Assembly: GCA_948330435.1 (NCBI GenBank)
Contig: CAOJBY010000001.1
Coordinates: 1 to 64,000, forward strand
Length of the DNA stretch: 64,000 nucleotides
Direction: 5' to 3'
DNA from: an uncultured Lachnoclostridium sp.
Lineage (GTDB): Bacteria; Bacillota; Clostridia; Lachnospirales; Lachnospiraceae
The notes under the pieces were generated by a model. The model saw nothing but the letters and a program-made list of their open reading frames with translations. It had not been told where the DNA came from and did no database searches. The position numbers and the translations under genes were made by a program. Numbering within the stretch: the first letter of the stretch is position 1; every line of letters begins with the position of its first letter. Below, piece after piece: positions 52,405-61,340 of this stretch.

Positions 52405-52433
52405 ATTCTATACCGTTCGGTATATTGTGTCAA
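52405..52433 (-). promoter_or_regulatory. TetR-operon promoter with embedded palindromic operator
   Basis: On the minus strand TTGACA (52433-52428) and TAGAAT (52410-52405) are 17 bases apart. The spacer holds TATACCG-TT-CGGTATA (52409-52424), a perfect 7-2-7 palindrome, overlapping the -10. This is an ideal site for TetR autorepression. Confidence 0.85.
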
Positions 52434-52442
52434 GATCCTGAT

Positions 52443-52471
52443 TTGACATTCCTTTCTGCCGCTTCTATAAT
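52443..52471 (+). promoter_or_regulatory. Consensus promoter of the PfkB kinase gene
   Basis: TTGACA (52443-52448) and TATAAT (52466-52471) are exactly 17 bases apart, a perfect sigma-A promoter, 38 bases before the ATG at 52509. Confidence 0.9.
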
Positions 52472-52508
52472 CATGTTATCAGTATCTACAAAACGGGAGG
52501 TTTTTAAG

Positions 52509-53441
52509 ATGATTTTAACCCTTACTTTAAATCCATGTATTGACAAAACAATTTATTTGGATCAATTAGATGTCGGTTCCTATAATCGAGTAAAAAGCAC
52601 ACGGCAGGATCTGGCCGGAAAAGGCCTTAATGTCAGTATTGTTTTGAATAATCTGGGTGAAGATACCCTCTGCACCGGATTTAATTTTAAAAGCAATGGC
52701 CATATGTTGGAACAGCTTCTTGACAGCCACCATGTAAAGCATAACTTTATCTTGTCAAAGGGTGCCATCCGTACAAATATTAAGCTTTTTGAACTATCCA
52801 CCCAGGTCATGACAGAGGTGAATGAATCTGGTCCTTTCGTTCCCGTATCCGCCATAGAACAACTTCTGGAATATCTGGAAGATGCTCTGACACATACAGA
52901 TATTCTGGTTATGAGCGGCAGCATTCCCCCGGGAGTTCCCACAGATATTTATCAACGCCTCATCCGGCTTGCCAACCAAAAGCGGGTCAAAACCGTACTG
53001 GATGCTGCAGGCGAGCCTCTTCTCCTGGGTCTTACAGAAAAGCCTTATCTTATCAAGCCCAATACGCTGGAATTTGAACAGGCTTTCCAAAAAGAAATAA
53101 AAAGCGGCATGAATACTCTGGAAATCGCCTGTCAGGTTGTCAATAATGGCATTCCTTATCTTTGTCTGTCTATGGGTGCTGACGGTGCAATGCTTGTAGA
53201 CAGAGTACATGCATATCGGGCAAAGCCTGTTCCTATAGCCCCCAAAGGGCTTACAGGTGCTGGTGACTCAATGGTAGCCGGTATGTGCTATGCCATTCAA
53301 AAGGGACTAGGAAGCGACGATATGCTGCGATATGCCATGGCCTCCGCAGCCGGTTCCATTCGCCAGGAAGGAACCCTGCTTGCTACACAGAAAGACATAG
53401 AAGAGCTTCTTCCCCTGGTAGAGATCGAGACTGTTCTTTAG
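52509..53441 (+). CDS. PfkB-family sugar-phosphate kinase (1-phosphofructokinase/tagatose-6-P kinase type)
   Basis: This 310-residue cytoplasmic kinase has the start ILTLTLNPCIDKTIYLDQL, the nucleotide fold motif MSGSIPPGVP, and the catalytic GLTGAGDSMVAGM near residue 245. These features fit FruK/LacC-type enzymes that phosphorylate fructose 1-phosphate or tagatose 6-phosphate. No fructose or lactose PTS lies beside it, so the exact substrate is open. The ATG at 52509 has GGGAGG eight bases upstream, and longer readings to 52170 run over the promoter and the TetR gene. It diverges from the TetR operon. Confidence 0.92.
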   Translation: MILTLTLNPCIDKTIYLDQLDVGSYNRVKSTRQDLAGKGLNVSIVLNNLGEDTLCTGFNFKSNGHMLEQLLDSHHVKHNFILSKGAIRTNIKLFELSTQVMTEVNESGPFVPVSAIEQLLEYLEDALTHTDILVMSGSIPPGVPTDIYQRLIRLANQKRVKTVLDAAGEPLLLGLTEKPYLIKPNTLEFEQAFQKEIKSGMNTLEIACQVVNNGIPYLCLSMGADGAMLVDRVHAYRAKPVPIAPKGLTGAGDSMVAGMCYAIQKGLGSDDMLRYAMASAAGSIRQEGTLLATQKDIEELLPLVEIETVL

Positions 53442-53468
53442 TCTTCACAAATAACCAACCATATAAAA

Positions 53469-53521
53469 AGCAGATATTTCATATCTTCCTTACATTACTG
53501 TGGAAATATAAAATATCTGCT
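53469..53521. terminator. Bidirectional terminator
   Basis: AGCAGATATTT (53469-53479) pairs with AAATATCTGCT (53511-53521) with a 31-base loop. Short A/T tracts flank both sides. It separates the convergent PfkB and TPR genes. Confidence 0.7.
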
Positions 53522-53537
53522 CTTATACTTTTTATAT

Positions 53538-55901
53538 CTACTCAAAATCTTTTTCTAACAAAATAAGGTTGCCAAACTCATCTGTCCGCCCTTTACGTCT
53601 TTTTCCAAAGAGGCCCTTTTTGTCTCCTCGTTCCATGGCTTCATCAATAATGTCCTTGACCTCTGCCACATTTACCAGATGATCGCTCGTCTGGCGGTTG
53701 CCTATCTGATTATACAGTGCCAGAATCGCCATCTCATCCAGAACACATTCCTGCTCTTTCGCATAAGACTCTCCGAAAGCAACCAATTCCTTATTGGTAA
53801 AAGTAGGAAGCTCTATTGTTCTGGTAAACTTGGCTCCCAGACTTTCGCAGCGAATAAACAAATCCCGAATTTCTTCTTTCTCATCCTCCAAAATCACAAG
53901 AAGCCCGCCTGTCTTTCGAGTCATGGCATGGGATAACTGCACAGCCGTCTGAGTCTTCATACGCCCGGCTTTTTCAATGAGCAAGGCTCCTCCATCCAGC
54001 TTTTTAATTATTGTTGAAACATTTTTACCATTCAGGTCTCCTGCATCTACCTTTGCCATTTTGGCATCCGGATTTTTACGCTGCTTTTGAAGGGCTTTTA
54101 CAATATCGGATGCCAGAGTACTCTTTCCAGTTCCTCCCTCGCCGGTAATCACAATGTTGCCAACAAGGGAATCATCCCTTTGTCCCTTACGCATACGGTC
54201 CTCTTCCAGCAACTCTGCAAGCTGATGGTTCATACCTCGAACAGAAGTGAAATAGGCAAACAGCTTCTTCTGTTCCTCGGAAAGATGACCGGGAGGAATG
54301 TCTCCAAGTTCTTCTTCCAAAGCCTTTTCCAATTCTTCCATCATAGGAGAAGGGGCTGATGATTCTTCCTCTGGCTGCTCCTCTTTCTCTATTGGCGGCT
54401 TCGTTTTCTCCTCTCTGGAATCATCTAAACTCTCAGCCTCCAAAATGTCCGAAATATCATCAAAGCCATACAGAATCTCCGACTCCTCTTCCCCGGCAGG
54501 CTCCTCGGTCTCCTGAACAAGTTCCAATATAGTGGCTATATCCTGAGTTTCCTCCAGTCGGTTTCCTTTTGTCTCATTTCCGGTTTCCGATGCCCCTTTA
54601 CTTTTCTCCTGTTCTGTTCCCCTCTCAATAGGCTCCACATGTATGCGAACAGGAATCTTCCCCTCTATCTCGTCAATCAGCCTTTGAATCTCTTCTGGCA
54701 GCGTAGGAATAACCTCCGTATTCAGTTCCGGAAGTTGTCCAGTAGCCCGCAACCGCTCCCTTTCCCTGCGTTTTTCCTCATCCCGCTTTGCCGCTTCTTC
54801 AATGGCCGCCTCAGTCTCTTTCTTCGTCTCCTCCCAGCCATTTAATATATCTTCTATTGTTAACTGTCCGGTGATCTGCCGTTCCAGCACATTCTCTTCC
54901 ATATCAAAAGTCAGCTGGCCGCTCTCATCCTGTCCAAGGAACTTCGGCAGCTTAAATGTCTCTCTAGCCAGAGGTACTGGCTCTTCTTTCTCCGTCGTCT
55001 CTTTCTCTATAGACGGCTCGGAAGTTTCTTCCCCCGGAATATACTTCTGATCCTCGATTCCCTGCATCTGCTCCGGAACTTCCCTGATGTCTTCCTCTGC
55101 TTCCTCCTCTTCCTCTGTTTCCTCCATCTCCTCACTCCAAGGTGCCGGAATTGGTTCCACACTTAATTCTTCAACATGCTCCTCCCGAATAAAATCCTGA
55201 AGTCCTTCCGCCAAAGCCGCCTGAAGATTGCTGGTATTAAACTCATCCATATTAATAGGTTTAATCTGAATCTCCTCTGCCTTTGTATCAGAAACCATCT
55301 GACGGTACTTCTCCTCCTGGGATGCCGTTAAGGGTTGAATCCGCATCTTCAGTTCCATGGCTTTCACTACATATTCGCCTTCACTGAACCACAGAATCAA
55401 ATCGTCACATTCCTCCACACACTTGGATATCATGCCCTCTTTGTAATACAGTGTAGCCAACTCATAAGCCCACTGTTCCTGATACTCACGGCTCTTATAC
55501 TCCTCCAGAATCGCTATCTGATCTTCTATGGACGAACCTCTGCCCTGATAAATCTTATATTTCAATACATAGCGTCCCAAGTCATGAGGTGCAATCTTAA
55601 TAAATTCCTTGTAAAGTTCAATAGCTTCTTCAAAATTCCCAAGTTTTACGGCCACCTCTGCCATTTTATACACGATCATACGCCCAATAGGCGAACAGTC
55701 ATAGGCCATATTCAGGATCTCATTACAGTCCTCATAACGCTCCAGATTCTCATAAATCTCACTGACACTTATCAAAAGGCCAACATTACGAACCTTTCTC
55801 CAATCTATGGAATCAGCAATTTTTGCCGCTGCCTTATATTCCCTCTTCTTAAGCAGCTTCTCCATCTGCTCTGTTTTTATCTGAAATTCATATTTATCCA
55901 A
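53538..55901 (-). CDS. TPR protein with acidic linker and C-terminal P-loop domain
   Basis: This 787-residue protein has about five N-terminal TPR-like helical repeats (residues 1-200; FEEAIELYKEFIKIAPHDLG), a very acidic low-complexity middle (about 210-550, rich in Glu/Ser/Pro), and a C-terminal AAA-type P-loop domain (about 580-770) with Walker A GEGGTGKST and Walker B GGLLVILED. No signal peptide is seen. I do not know its function; the architecture suggests a scaffold that binds partners by TPR and uses ATP. The start is taken as TTG at 55901, with GAGG eight bases upstream; GTG at 55910 is possible. It has its own promoter and terminator. Confidence 0.8.
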   Translation of the reverse strand: MDKYEFQIKTEQMEKLLKKREYKAAAKIADSIDWRKVRNVGLLISVSEIYENLERYEDCNEILNMAYDCSPIGRMIVYKMAEVAVKLGNFEEAIELYKEFIKIAPHDLGRYVLKYKIYQGRGSSIEDQIAILEEYKSREYQEQWAYELATLYYKEGMISKCVEECDDLILWFSEGEYVVKAMELKMRIQPLTASQEEKYRQMVSDTKAEEIQIKPINMDEFNTSNLQAALAEGLQDFIREEHVEELSVEPIPAPWSEEMEETEEEEEAEEDIREVPEQMQGIEDQKYIPGEETSEPSIEKETTEKEEPVPLARETFKLPKFLGQDESGQLTFDMEENVLERQITGQLTIEDILNGWEETKKETEAAIEEAAKRDEEKRRERERLRATGQLPELNTEVIPTLPEEIQRLIDEIEGKIPVRIHVEPIERGTEQEKSKGASETGNETKGNRLEETQDIATILELVQETEEPAGEEESEILYGFDDISDILEAESLDDSREEKTKPPIEKEEQPEEESSAPSPMMEELEKALEEELGDIPPGHLSEEQKKLFAYFTSVRGMNHQLAELLEEDRMRKGQRDDSLVGNIVITGEGGTGKSTLASDIVKALQKQRKNPDAKMAKVDAGDLNGKNVSTIIKKLDGGALLIEKAGRMKTQTAVQLSHAMTRKTGGLLVILEDEKEEIRDLFIRCESLGAKFTRTIELPTFTNKELVAFGESYAKEQECVLDEMAILALYNQIGNRQTSDHLVNVAEVKDIIDEAMERGDKKGLFGKRRKGRTDEFGNLILLEKDFE

Positions 55902-55966
55902 CGATTCCACCTCGATTAATTCTTACAGGCAATGGACAATTGTCAAAAAATGCCGTAATTATTCTT

Positions 55967-55995
55967 AGTGTATCACAGGGTACATGCCTTGTCAA
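55967..55995 (-). promoter_or_regulatory. Promoter of the TPR/P-loop gene
   Basis: On the minus strand TTGACA (55995-55990) and TACACT (55972-55967) are 17 bases apart, about 65 bases before the start codon. Confidence 0.75.
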
Positions 55996-56027
55996 AGTAC
56001 AAATTTGCCTACTACTGCATACTCTTG

Positions 56028-58067
56028 TTAAAAGACGGTACCAATATGATAAACCCCAGTAGCCACTATCCATGCTGTCAACAGCTGAAATACAGCCCCA
56101 AAGATCGTCCACTTCCGGGAGTTCGCCTCTTTTCGAATGGTTGCCACTGCCGCCATGCAAGGTGTATAGAGCAGGCAAAAGACCATCAAAGCATAAGCAT
56201 TTGCGGATGTAAATCCAAGGCCTTCAAGTGCCGCTTTCATTCCTGCCATTCCTGTAGCTGAAGTCACATTGGTAATTCCAAAGAGTACACTCATGCTGGA
56301 AACCACAACCTCCTTAGCCGCCAGCCCTGCAATCAGTGCCACCACTACCTGCCAGTATCCCAATCCGGCAGGCTTCATAAGAGGTGCCACCACGTGTCCG
56401 GCCATGGCACCAAAGCTCATAGACATATCCGTCACCATACCATGCGGTCCAAAGTTCAGAATGACCCATAGAACAATGGAAGCCGCAAAAATCGTAGTCC
56501 CTGCCTTTCTAAGATAGTCCTCCACTTTTTCCCAAGTATAGATAGCAATACTGTGCAGATTAGGTGACTTATATTCCGGAAGTTCTATCAGCAAGGTATT
56601 AACCTCTTTCTTCCTGGTAAATAGATTCATCACCAAAGCCGCCCCAATAGCTACCACAATTCCCAGTACATACATGGAATAAGCCACCAACATCGCACAG
56701 TTCGGAAAAAATATCCCGGAAAACAAAACATAGATAGGAAGTCTTGCACTACATGACATAAAAGGTGTAATCAGAATGGTTTTTAACCGATCTCTGGGAT
56801 CCTCCAATGCCCGAGATGCCATCACCGCCGGAACCGTACATCCAAATCCCAACAGCATAGGTATAAACGCCCGTCCGGATAGTCCGATTTTCCCCATAAT
56901 TCCATCCATCACATAAGCCACTCTGGCCATGTACCCACTATCCTCCAGAAACGCAAGGGCCAGAAATAGTATGAAAATATTGGGAAGAAAGGTAAGAATC
57001 CCACCCACTCCTGCAATAATTCCATCCACCACCAGAGATCGCAGCACCTGACTCACCCCAACCGTCTCCATGAAATTCAGAAGCACCTCCGTCACCTGAT
57101 CCAGCCCATCCTCCATGAATCCTTTCATCCAGTCACCAATAGTGAAAGTAAGGAAAAACACAAGTGCCATAATCCCCAGAAAAATAGGAACACCCCATAT
57201 GCGGTTGGTCAGCACTCCATCAATCTTATCCGTAAATTCTGCTTTCCGGCTCTTGCCAACCAGGCATTCTTCAATAATCTCTTCAATAAAATCATACTTC
57301 TGGCTGATAATCTCCGACTCACAACTCCCCTCTGCAATCCCTGTCATATCAATGGGATACTCTTTTCGAACCTCCTCGTCCCATTCCAGATGCTTGATAG
57401 CATACATCCGCATATTGGGAAGTTCTCCATACGTTTCTCGTAAGCGATCTGCCACCGCATCAATCTTATCTTCCAGTTCATCGCTATACACCATTACAAT
57501 ATCTTTGTGATGATCGTGTTTATGGTGGCTTGACCCCTCATGATGGTGCTCCAGGTTGTGATCAATCTCCCGATCTTTGTGATGGACCACCGCATGCATT
57601 AAAATCTCCAATCCCTGTTTCGTTCTGGCACTTACAGGAATGCAGGGAATCCCCAGCATCTCCGGCAGACGGTGCAGATCAATATCCATGCCCCTCTCTT
57701 CTACAATATCCATCATGTTCAAAGCCAGGATTACCGGCTTTCCAAGTTCAATCAGTTGTAGCGTCAGATATAAGTTTCGCTCCAGTGATGAAGCATCCGC
57801 CACATCAATGACCACATCCACTTCATTTCCCAAAATATAACCTCTGGACACTTTTTCTTCCATTGTGTAAGAGGTCAGGCTATAGATACCCGGCAGATCC
57901 ACCAGCCGCATAGCTTCACCCTTAAAGAGGTAGGGTCCCTCTTTCTTCTCCACCGTTACCCCCGGCCAGTTGGCAACTTTCAGCTTTGCTCCTGTATAAT
58001 CATTAAACAGCGTAGTTTTTCCGCAATTTGGATTGCCTACAAAGGCAACATGTATCTCACTGCTCAT
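56028..58067 (-). CDS. feoB: Ferrous iron transporter FeoB
   Basis: This 679-residue membrane protein has an N-terminal G domain with G1 GNPNCGKTT, G3 DLPGIYSL and G4 NMMD, then a guanine-dissociation-inhibitor-like linker, then about eight transmembrane segments with the conserved GFGCTVPAVMASR core. A striking histidine-rich stretch (HHHEGSSHHKHDHHKD, around residues 170-190) lies between G domain and linker and may hold metal. It carries Fe2+ into the cell. The start overlaps the feoA stop by 11 bases. Confidence 0.96.
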   Translation of the reverse strand: MSSEIHVAFVGNPNCGKTTLFNDYTGAKLKVANWPGVTVEKKEGPYLFKGEAMRLVDLPGIYSLTSYTMEEKVSRGYILGNEVDVVIDVADASSLERNLYLTLQLIELGKPVILALNMMDIVEERGMDIDLHRLPEMLGIPCIPVSARTKQGLEILMHAVVHHKDREIDHNLEHHHEGSSHHKHDHHKDIVMVYSDELEDKIDAVADRLRETYGELPNMRMYAIKHLEWDEEVRKEYPIDMTGIAEGSCESEIISQKYDFIEEIIEECLVGKSRKAEFTDKIDGVLTNRIWGVPIFLGIMALVFFLTFTIGDWMKGFMEDGLDQVTEVLLNFMETVGVSQVLRSLVVDGIIAGVGGILTFLPNIFILFLALAFLEDSGYMARVAYVMDGIMGKIGLSGRAFIPMLLGFGCTVPAVMASRALEDPRDRLKTILITPFMSCSARLPIYVLFSGIFFPNCAMLVAYSMYVLGIVVAIGAALVMNLFTRKKEVNTLLIELPEYKSPNLHSIAIYTWEKVEDYLRKAGTTIFAASIVLWVILNFGPHGMVTDMSMSFGAMAGHVVAPLMKPAGLGYWQVVVALIAGLAAKEVVVSSMSVLFGITNVTSATGMAGMKAALEGLGFTSANAYALMVFCLLYTPCMAAVATIRKEANSRKWTIFGAVFQLLTAWIVATGVYHIGTVF

Positions 58068-58290
58068 TCGTGTCCTCCTTTACCAAAATACCCTCGGCAA
58101 TTCGTTTCCCTATGGCAAATCTGGTTCCCCGTACTTTCATAATAATCGAACCGCTCTTTTTATTATTCAATACGTGAACCTCCGTGCCCTTTGTCATTCC
58201 CAGCATTTGAAGACGGTGCTTTATCTTATCTTCCAGTTGTATCTCTGTCACCTGATAGCTGTTTCCTATGGTTCCTTCTCGTAGTGTCAT
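58057..58290 (-). CDS. feoA: Ferrous iron transport protein FeoA
   Basis: This 77-residue SH3-like protein (MTLREGTIGNSYQVTEIQ; MLGMTKGTEVHVLNNKK; GTRFAIGKRIAEGI) assists FeoB. The ATG at 58290 has GAGGG seven bases upstream; the frame reaches back to 58389 but this would cross the promoter. It is the first gene of feoAB, which starts from a promoter just under a Fur-like palindrome. Confidence 0.93.
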   Translation of the reverse strand: MTLREGTIGNSYQVTEIQLEDKIKHRLQMLGMTKGTEVHVLNNKKSGSIIMKVRGTRFAIGKRIAEGILVKEDTNEQ

Positions 58291-58360
58291 CCTGTTTCCC
58301 TCTATTCCAATTCTATCTACAGTTTCAGAATTATCAATGATTTCTTCTCTGTCGTATAAA

Positions 58361-58424
58361 ACCATAGCACTATAGAAAAAAAACGTCAATATTTATTGAG
58401 AATTATTATCAATAAATATTGACG
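58361..58424 (-). promoter_or_regulatory. feoAB promoter and Fur-like operator
   Basis: On the minus strand TTGACG (58389-58384) and TATGGT (58366-58361) are 17 bases apart. Upstream, CGTCAATATTTATTGA (58384-58399) and its exact reverse complement (58409-58424) form a 16-9-16 perfect palindrome; its centre, 58397-58411, matches the Fur 7-1-7 motif TGATAATNATTATCA at all but one position. Fur repression under iron sufficiency is expected. Confidence 0.85.
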
Positions 58425-58466
58425 CTCTATTTACACTTTTTTGTGCATGTTTCTTTTTTCCATCTT

Positions 58467-59336
58467 TCAAATATGAAGATTTCGTGTAGCCGCAATAGCC
58501 AGAGAACCATCTCCAATGTGACAGGATACACTTAGAGAAAGGGGATCCACATATTCGACGGAATAACCCGGAAATGCCGCCTCTACCTCTGCCTTAAACT
58601 TCATCGCCTCTTCCTCATTGTTGGTGTGGGCAATATCCAAATGCACATCCTTGGCTTCCAGACCTCCAAATCTGGTCTCAATATCATTTCGTATAGCATC
58701 AATCATGGTTTTCTTAGCCTGCTGCATAGTTCTGGCTTTTGAAAAGGTGTCCAGACGTTCTCCCTGAATCTGTAGCACCGGCTTTAATCGCAGCATAGTT
58801 CCGATAGCTGCCACTGCCGGGGTAAGACGGCCTCCCTTTTTCAGATACTTTAAGGTGGCCACAGTTATATAAATACTGGATTCCAACTTCACCTTTTCCA
58901 GAATCGCCTTGATCTCTGACGCACTTTTCCCCTCTTCAGCCAACCGGAGTGCATCCACTACAGACTGCCGCTGAGTAATCGAGATCCTTTGGTTGTTTAC
59001 TACCTGAACTTTCCCTTCAAAGTCATCCGCCAGTGCAATTGCAGTCTGGCAGGACCCTGACAAACCACTGGACATGGGAATATGCACAATCTCATCATAC
59101 TCTTTTAAAAGTTCATTCCAAAGTTCGAGAACCGATTCCGGAGAGGGCTGAGAAGTTGCAATATCCTCATCCTTAGCCAGCTTTCTGTAAAACTCTTCCT
59201 GGGTCAGACTAATTCCCTCAAAATATTCGTTTCCATTAATAGTAAAGGGCATGGGCAATACACGGATCCCCATCTCACCGGCAGTCTCCTGTGTAATGCC
59301 ACTGTTACTGTCCGTTACAATCGCTACTCTGCTCAA
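58467..59336 (-). CDS. DegV family fatty-acid-binding protein
   Basis: This 289-residue cytoplasmic protein matches the DegV (FakB) family, which binds fatty acids for phosphorylation by FakA. Blocks are IVTDSNSGITQETA, IHIPMSSGLSGSCQTA and GTMLRLKPVLQIQGERL. The start is TTG at 59336, with AGGAGG eight bases upstream. No fakA is nearby. It is separated from the spoVA genes by a 94-base gap, so it may be part of or independent of that operon. Confidence 0.9.
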   Translation of the reverse strand: MSRVAIVTDSNSGITQETAGEMGIRVLPMPFTINGNEYFEGISLTQEEFYRKLAKDEDIATSQPSPESVLELWNELLKEYDEIVHIPMSSGLSGSCQTAIALADDFEGKVQVVNNQRISITQRQSVVDALRLAEEGKSASEIKAILEKVKLESSIYITVATLKYLKKGGRLTPAVAAIGTMLRLKPVLQIQGERLDTFSKARTMQQAKKTMIDAIRNDIETRFGGLEAKDVHLDIAHTNNEEEAMKFKAEVEAAFPGYSVEYVDPLSLSVSCHIGDGSLAIAATRNLHI

Positions 59337-59430
59337 TGCCTGCTCCTCCTAAACTATTATCCTGATGTTATCATCATATATTTCTGTACAAACAGTATCA
59401 GTATAACAGTTTGAGTTTCAAAACACAAGC

Positions 59431-59790
59431 TTATTTCTTCATCTTAGGTTGGAAAATCAGGCTTGCCAGATAGGCAAAAACCAAAGCCGCACAGATTCCT
59501 ACGGCACTTGCCTGAAAGCCTCCTTTAAAAATTCCAAGGAAGCCTTCTGTCTCTACTGCCTCTTTCACTCCTTTCCAGAGTGTATTGCCAAAGCCCAGGA
59601 GCGGTACAGAAGCTCCGGCTCCGGCATATTCCTGAAAAGGTGCATAAAGTCCTATAGCCCCCAGCACCGCACCTGTACATACCAGGAGCACCATAATTCT
59701 TCCCGACATCATTTTTGTCTTCTCCATCAAAATCTGTACCAGCGCACAGATCAGGCCTCCTACCCAAAACGCATTGATATAATCCATCAT
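59431..59790 (-). CDS. spoVAE: Stage V sporulation protein AE
   Basis: This 119-residue membrane protein has three or four hydrophobic segments and the family motifs FWVGGLICALVQIL and LLGFGNTLWKGVKEAV. SpoVA proteins form the channel that loads dipicolinic acid into the forespore and releases it at germination. It is the last gene of the spoVAA-AB-AC-AD-AE set; the ATG at 59790 has GGAGGG six bases upstream. Confidence 0.94.
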   Translation of the reverse strand: MMDYINAFWVGGLICALVQILMEKTKMMSGRIMVLLVCTGAVLGAIGLYAPFQEYAGAGASVPLLGFGNTLWKGVKEAVETEGFLGIFKGGFQASAVGICAALVFAYLASLIFQPKMKK

Positions 59791-59821
59791 TTTATACCCT
59801 CCAATTTAAAATTCCGTTATA

Positions 59822-60832
59822 CTAGCCATGCTCAATCACAACCCCATGAGCAATTCCCGGTACACTTTGCCCTTCATTGTAGCTTACAGTAGAGAGCAGG
59901 GCACCTGTAGGTACAAAAAGTACCCTCTTCCACTGGTTCTTCTCAATCTTTGGCAGAATATGTGCCGCCAAGGTCACTGCCGAACAGGCACATCCGCTGC
60001 CTCCAGCATGAGTATCCTGCTTATCACTGTCATAAATAAGCATTCCACAGTCCAGGTGGCATCCTGACAAATCATACCCTTGTTCCTTTGCCAAATCCAG
60101 CAAAATGGTCTGTCCGACACTTCCCAAATCCCCGGTTATAATATAATCATAATCCGATGGCTGCCGTTCGAAATCCTCCAAATGCTGACAAATCGTATCA
60201 CAGGCTGCAGGTGCCATACATGCCCCCATATTCAGAGAATCTTTCAACCCATAATCCACTACTTTTCCCGGAGTAACACCTGATATGCGGGCCTTTCCTC
60301 CCTTGGAGGCAAGGACAAAGGCTCCGCTCCCCGTAACGGTCCAGGTAGCTGCAAGGGGACGCTGTCCTCCGTATTCCAGGGGAAAACGAAATTGCTTCTC
60401 CGCACTTCCAAAATGACTGGACGTTAGAGCCAGTACTGTTTCCGAGTATCCGCCCTGAACCGTCATAGCCCCAAGCATAAGGGCTTCCCCAATGGTAGAA
60501 CACGCTCCATAAAGCCCAAACAGAGGAAGCTTAAGATCCATCACTCCAAAGGAAGTGGCAATTAACTGGCCCAGAAGATCTCCGGAAAAAAGATAACGAA
60601 CCGGCGGAAGGCCGGTCGGCATCTTGTCCATAGCCAGGGTTGCTGCTCTTTTTTGTAAAGCACTCTCCGCTTCCTCCCAGGTATTTTGTCCCGCCATTGG
60701 ATCTTTTTCAATCTCGTCAAACTGAGAGCCCAATGGTCCCTCTCCTTCCTTTTTTCCCACAACGGAAGCAGCACTGACAATATATGGAGCCTTCCGAAAT
60801 TGAATGCTCTGTTTTCCTACAATTGTTTCCAT
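59822..60832 (-). CDS. spoVAD: Stage V sporulation protein AD
   Basis: This 336-residue soluble protein has the thiolase-like fold of SpoVAD, which binds dipicolinic acid. It opens with RKAPYIVSAASVVGKKEGEG, includes FGLYGACSTIGEALMLG with the active-site-like cysteine, and ends SVSYNEGQSVPGIAHGVVIE. It is the cytosolic partner of SpoVAC/AE. The ATG has GGAGGG upstream. Confidence 0.95.
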   Translation of the reverse strand: METIVGKQSIQFRKAPYIVSAASVVGKKEGEGPLGSQFDEIEKDPMAGQNTWEEAESALQKRAATLAMDKMPTGLPPVRYLFSGDLLGQLIATSFGVMDLKLPLFGLYGACSTIGEALMLGAMTVQGGYSETVLALTSSHFGSAEKQFRFPLEYGGQRPLAATWTVTGSGAFVLASKGGKARISGVTPGKVVDYGLKDSLNMGACMAPAACDTICQHLEDFERQPSDYDYIITGDLGSVGQTILLDLAKEQGYDLSGCHLDCGMLIYDSDKQDTHAGGSGCACSAVTLAAHILPKIEKNQWKRVLFVPTGALLSTVSYNEGQSVPGIAHGVVIEHG

Positions 60833-60855
60833 CTCTCTTTATCCCTCCTATAGTT

Positions 60856-61323
60856 TTACACCACACCCGTCATCATCAGTATCCAATAAATCAGCCCCAA
60901 TAGCCAGCTTGTAAATATTCCATAAAGAATTACCGGCCCGGCAATCGTAAAAATCTTACAACCAATACCAAAAACTTGTCCTTCTTTCTGATACTCAATG
61001 GCCGGAGCAGCAACACTGTTGGCAAATCCCGTGATGGGCACCAACGCTCCTGCCCCACCCCATTTGGCAATTCCGGGAAAAATATTGAACCCCGTAAGAA
61101 CAACACTTAAAAATACCAGAAGCATGGAACACCAGGCACCCGCAATATCTTTCTCCAATCCCATGCTTCCGGCATAATTCAAAATAGCCTGGCCCAGACA
61201 GCAAATAACTCCTCCTGTCACAAAAGCTTTCACCATCTGCATGGGCAGACTGTGAGTTGGTGTTACCTGCTTTACATATTCGTTATATTGTTGCTTCTGT
61301 TCTTCTTCAATAAATTCTTTCAT
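60856..61323 (-). CDS. spoVAC: Stage V sporulation protein AC
   Basis: This 155-residue protein has four or five transmembrane segments and the family start EYVKQVTPTHSLPMQMVKAF with KWGGAGALVPITGFANSVAA. SpoVAC acts as a mechanosensitive channel in the spore inner membrane. The ATG at 61323 has AAAGGA nine bases upstream; an earlier GTG at 61347 is not preferred. The gene is followed by spoVAD after 23 bases. Confidence 0.94.
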   Translation of the reverse strand: MKEFIEEEQKQQYNEYVKQVTPTHSLPMQMVKAFVTGGVICCLGQAILNYAGSMGLEKDIAGAWCSMLLVFLSVVLTGFNIFPGIAKWGGAGALVPITGFANSVAAPAIEYQKEGQVFGIGCKIFTIAGPVILYGIFTSWLLGLIYWILMMTGVV

Positions 61324-61340
61324 ATCTACCGTTCCTTTCT

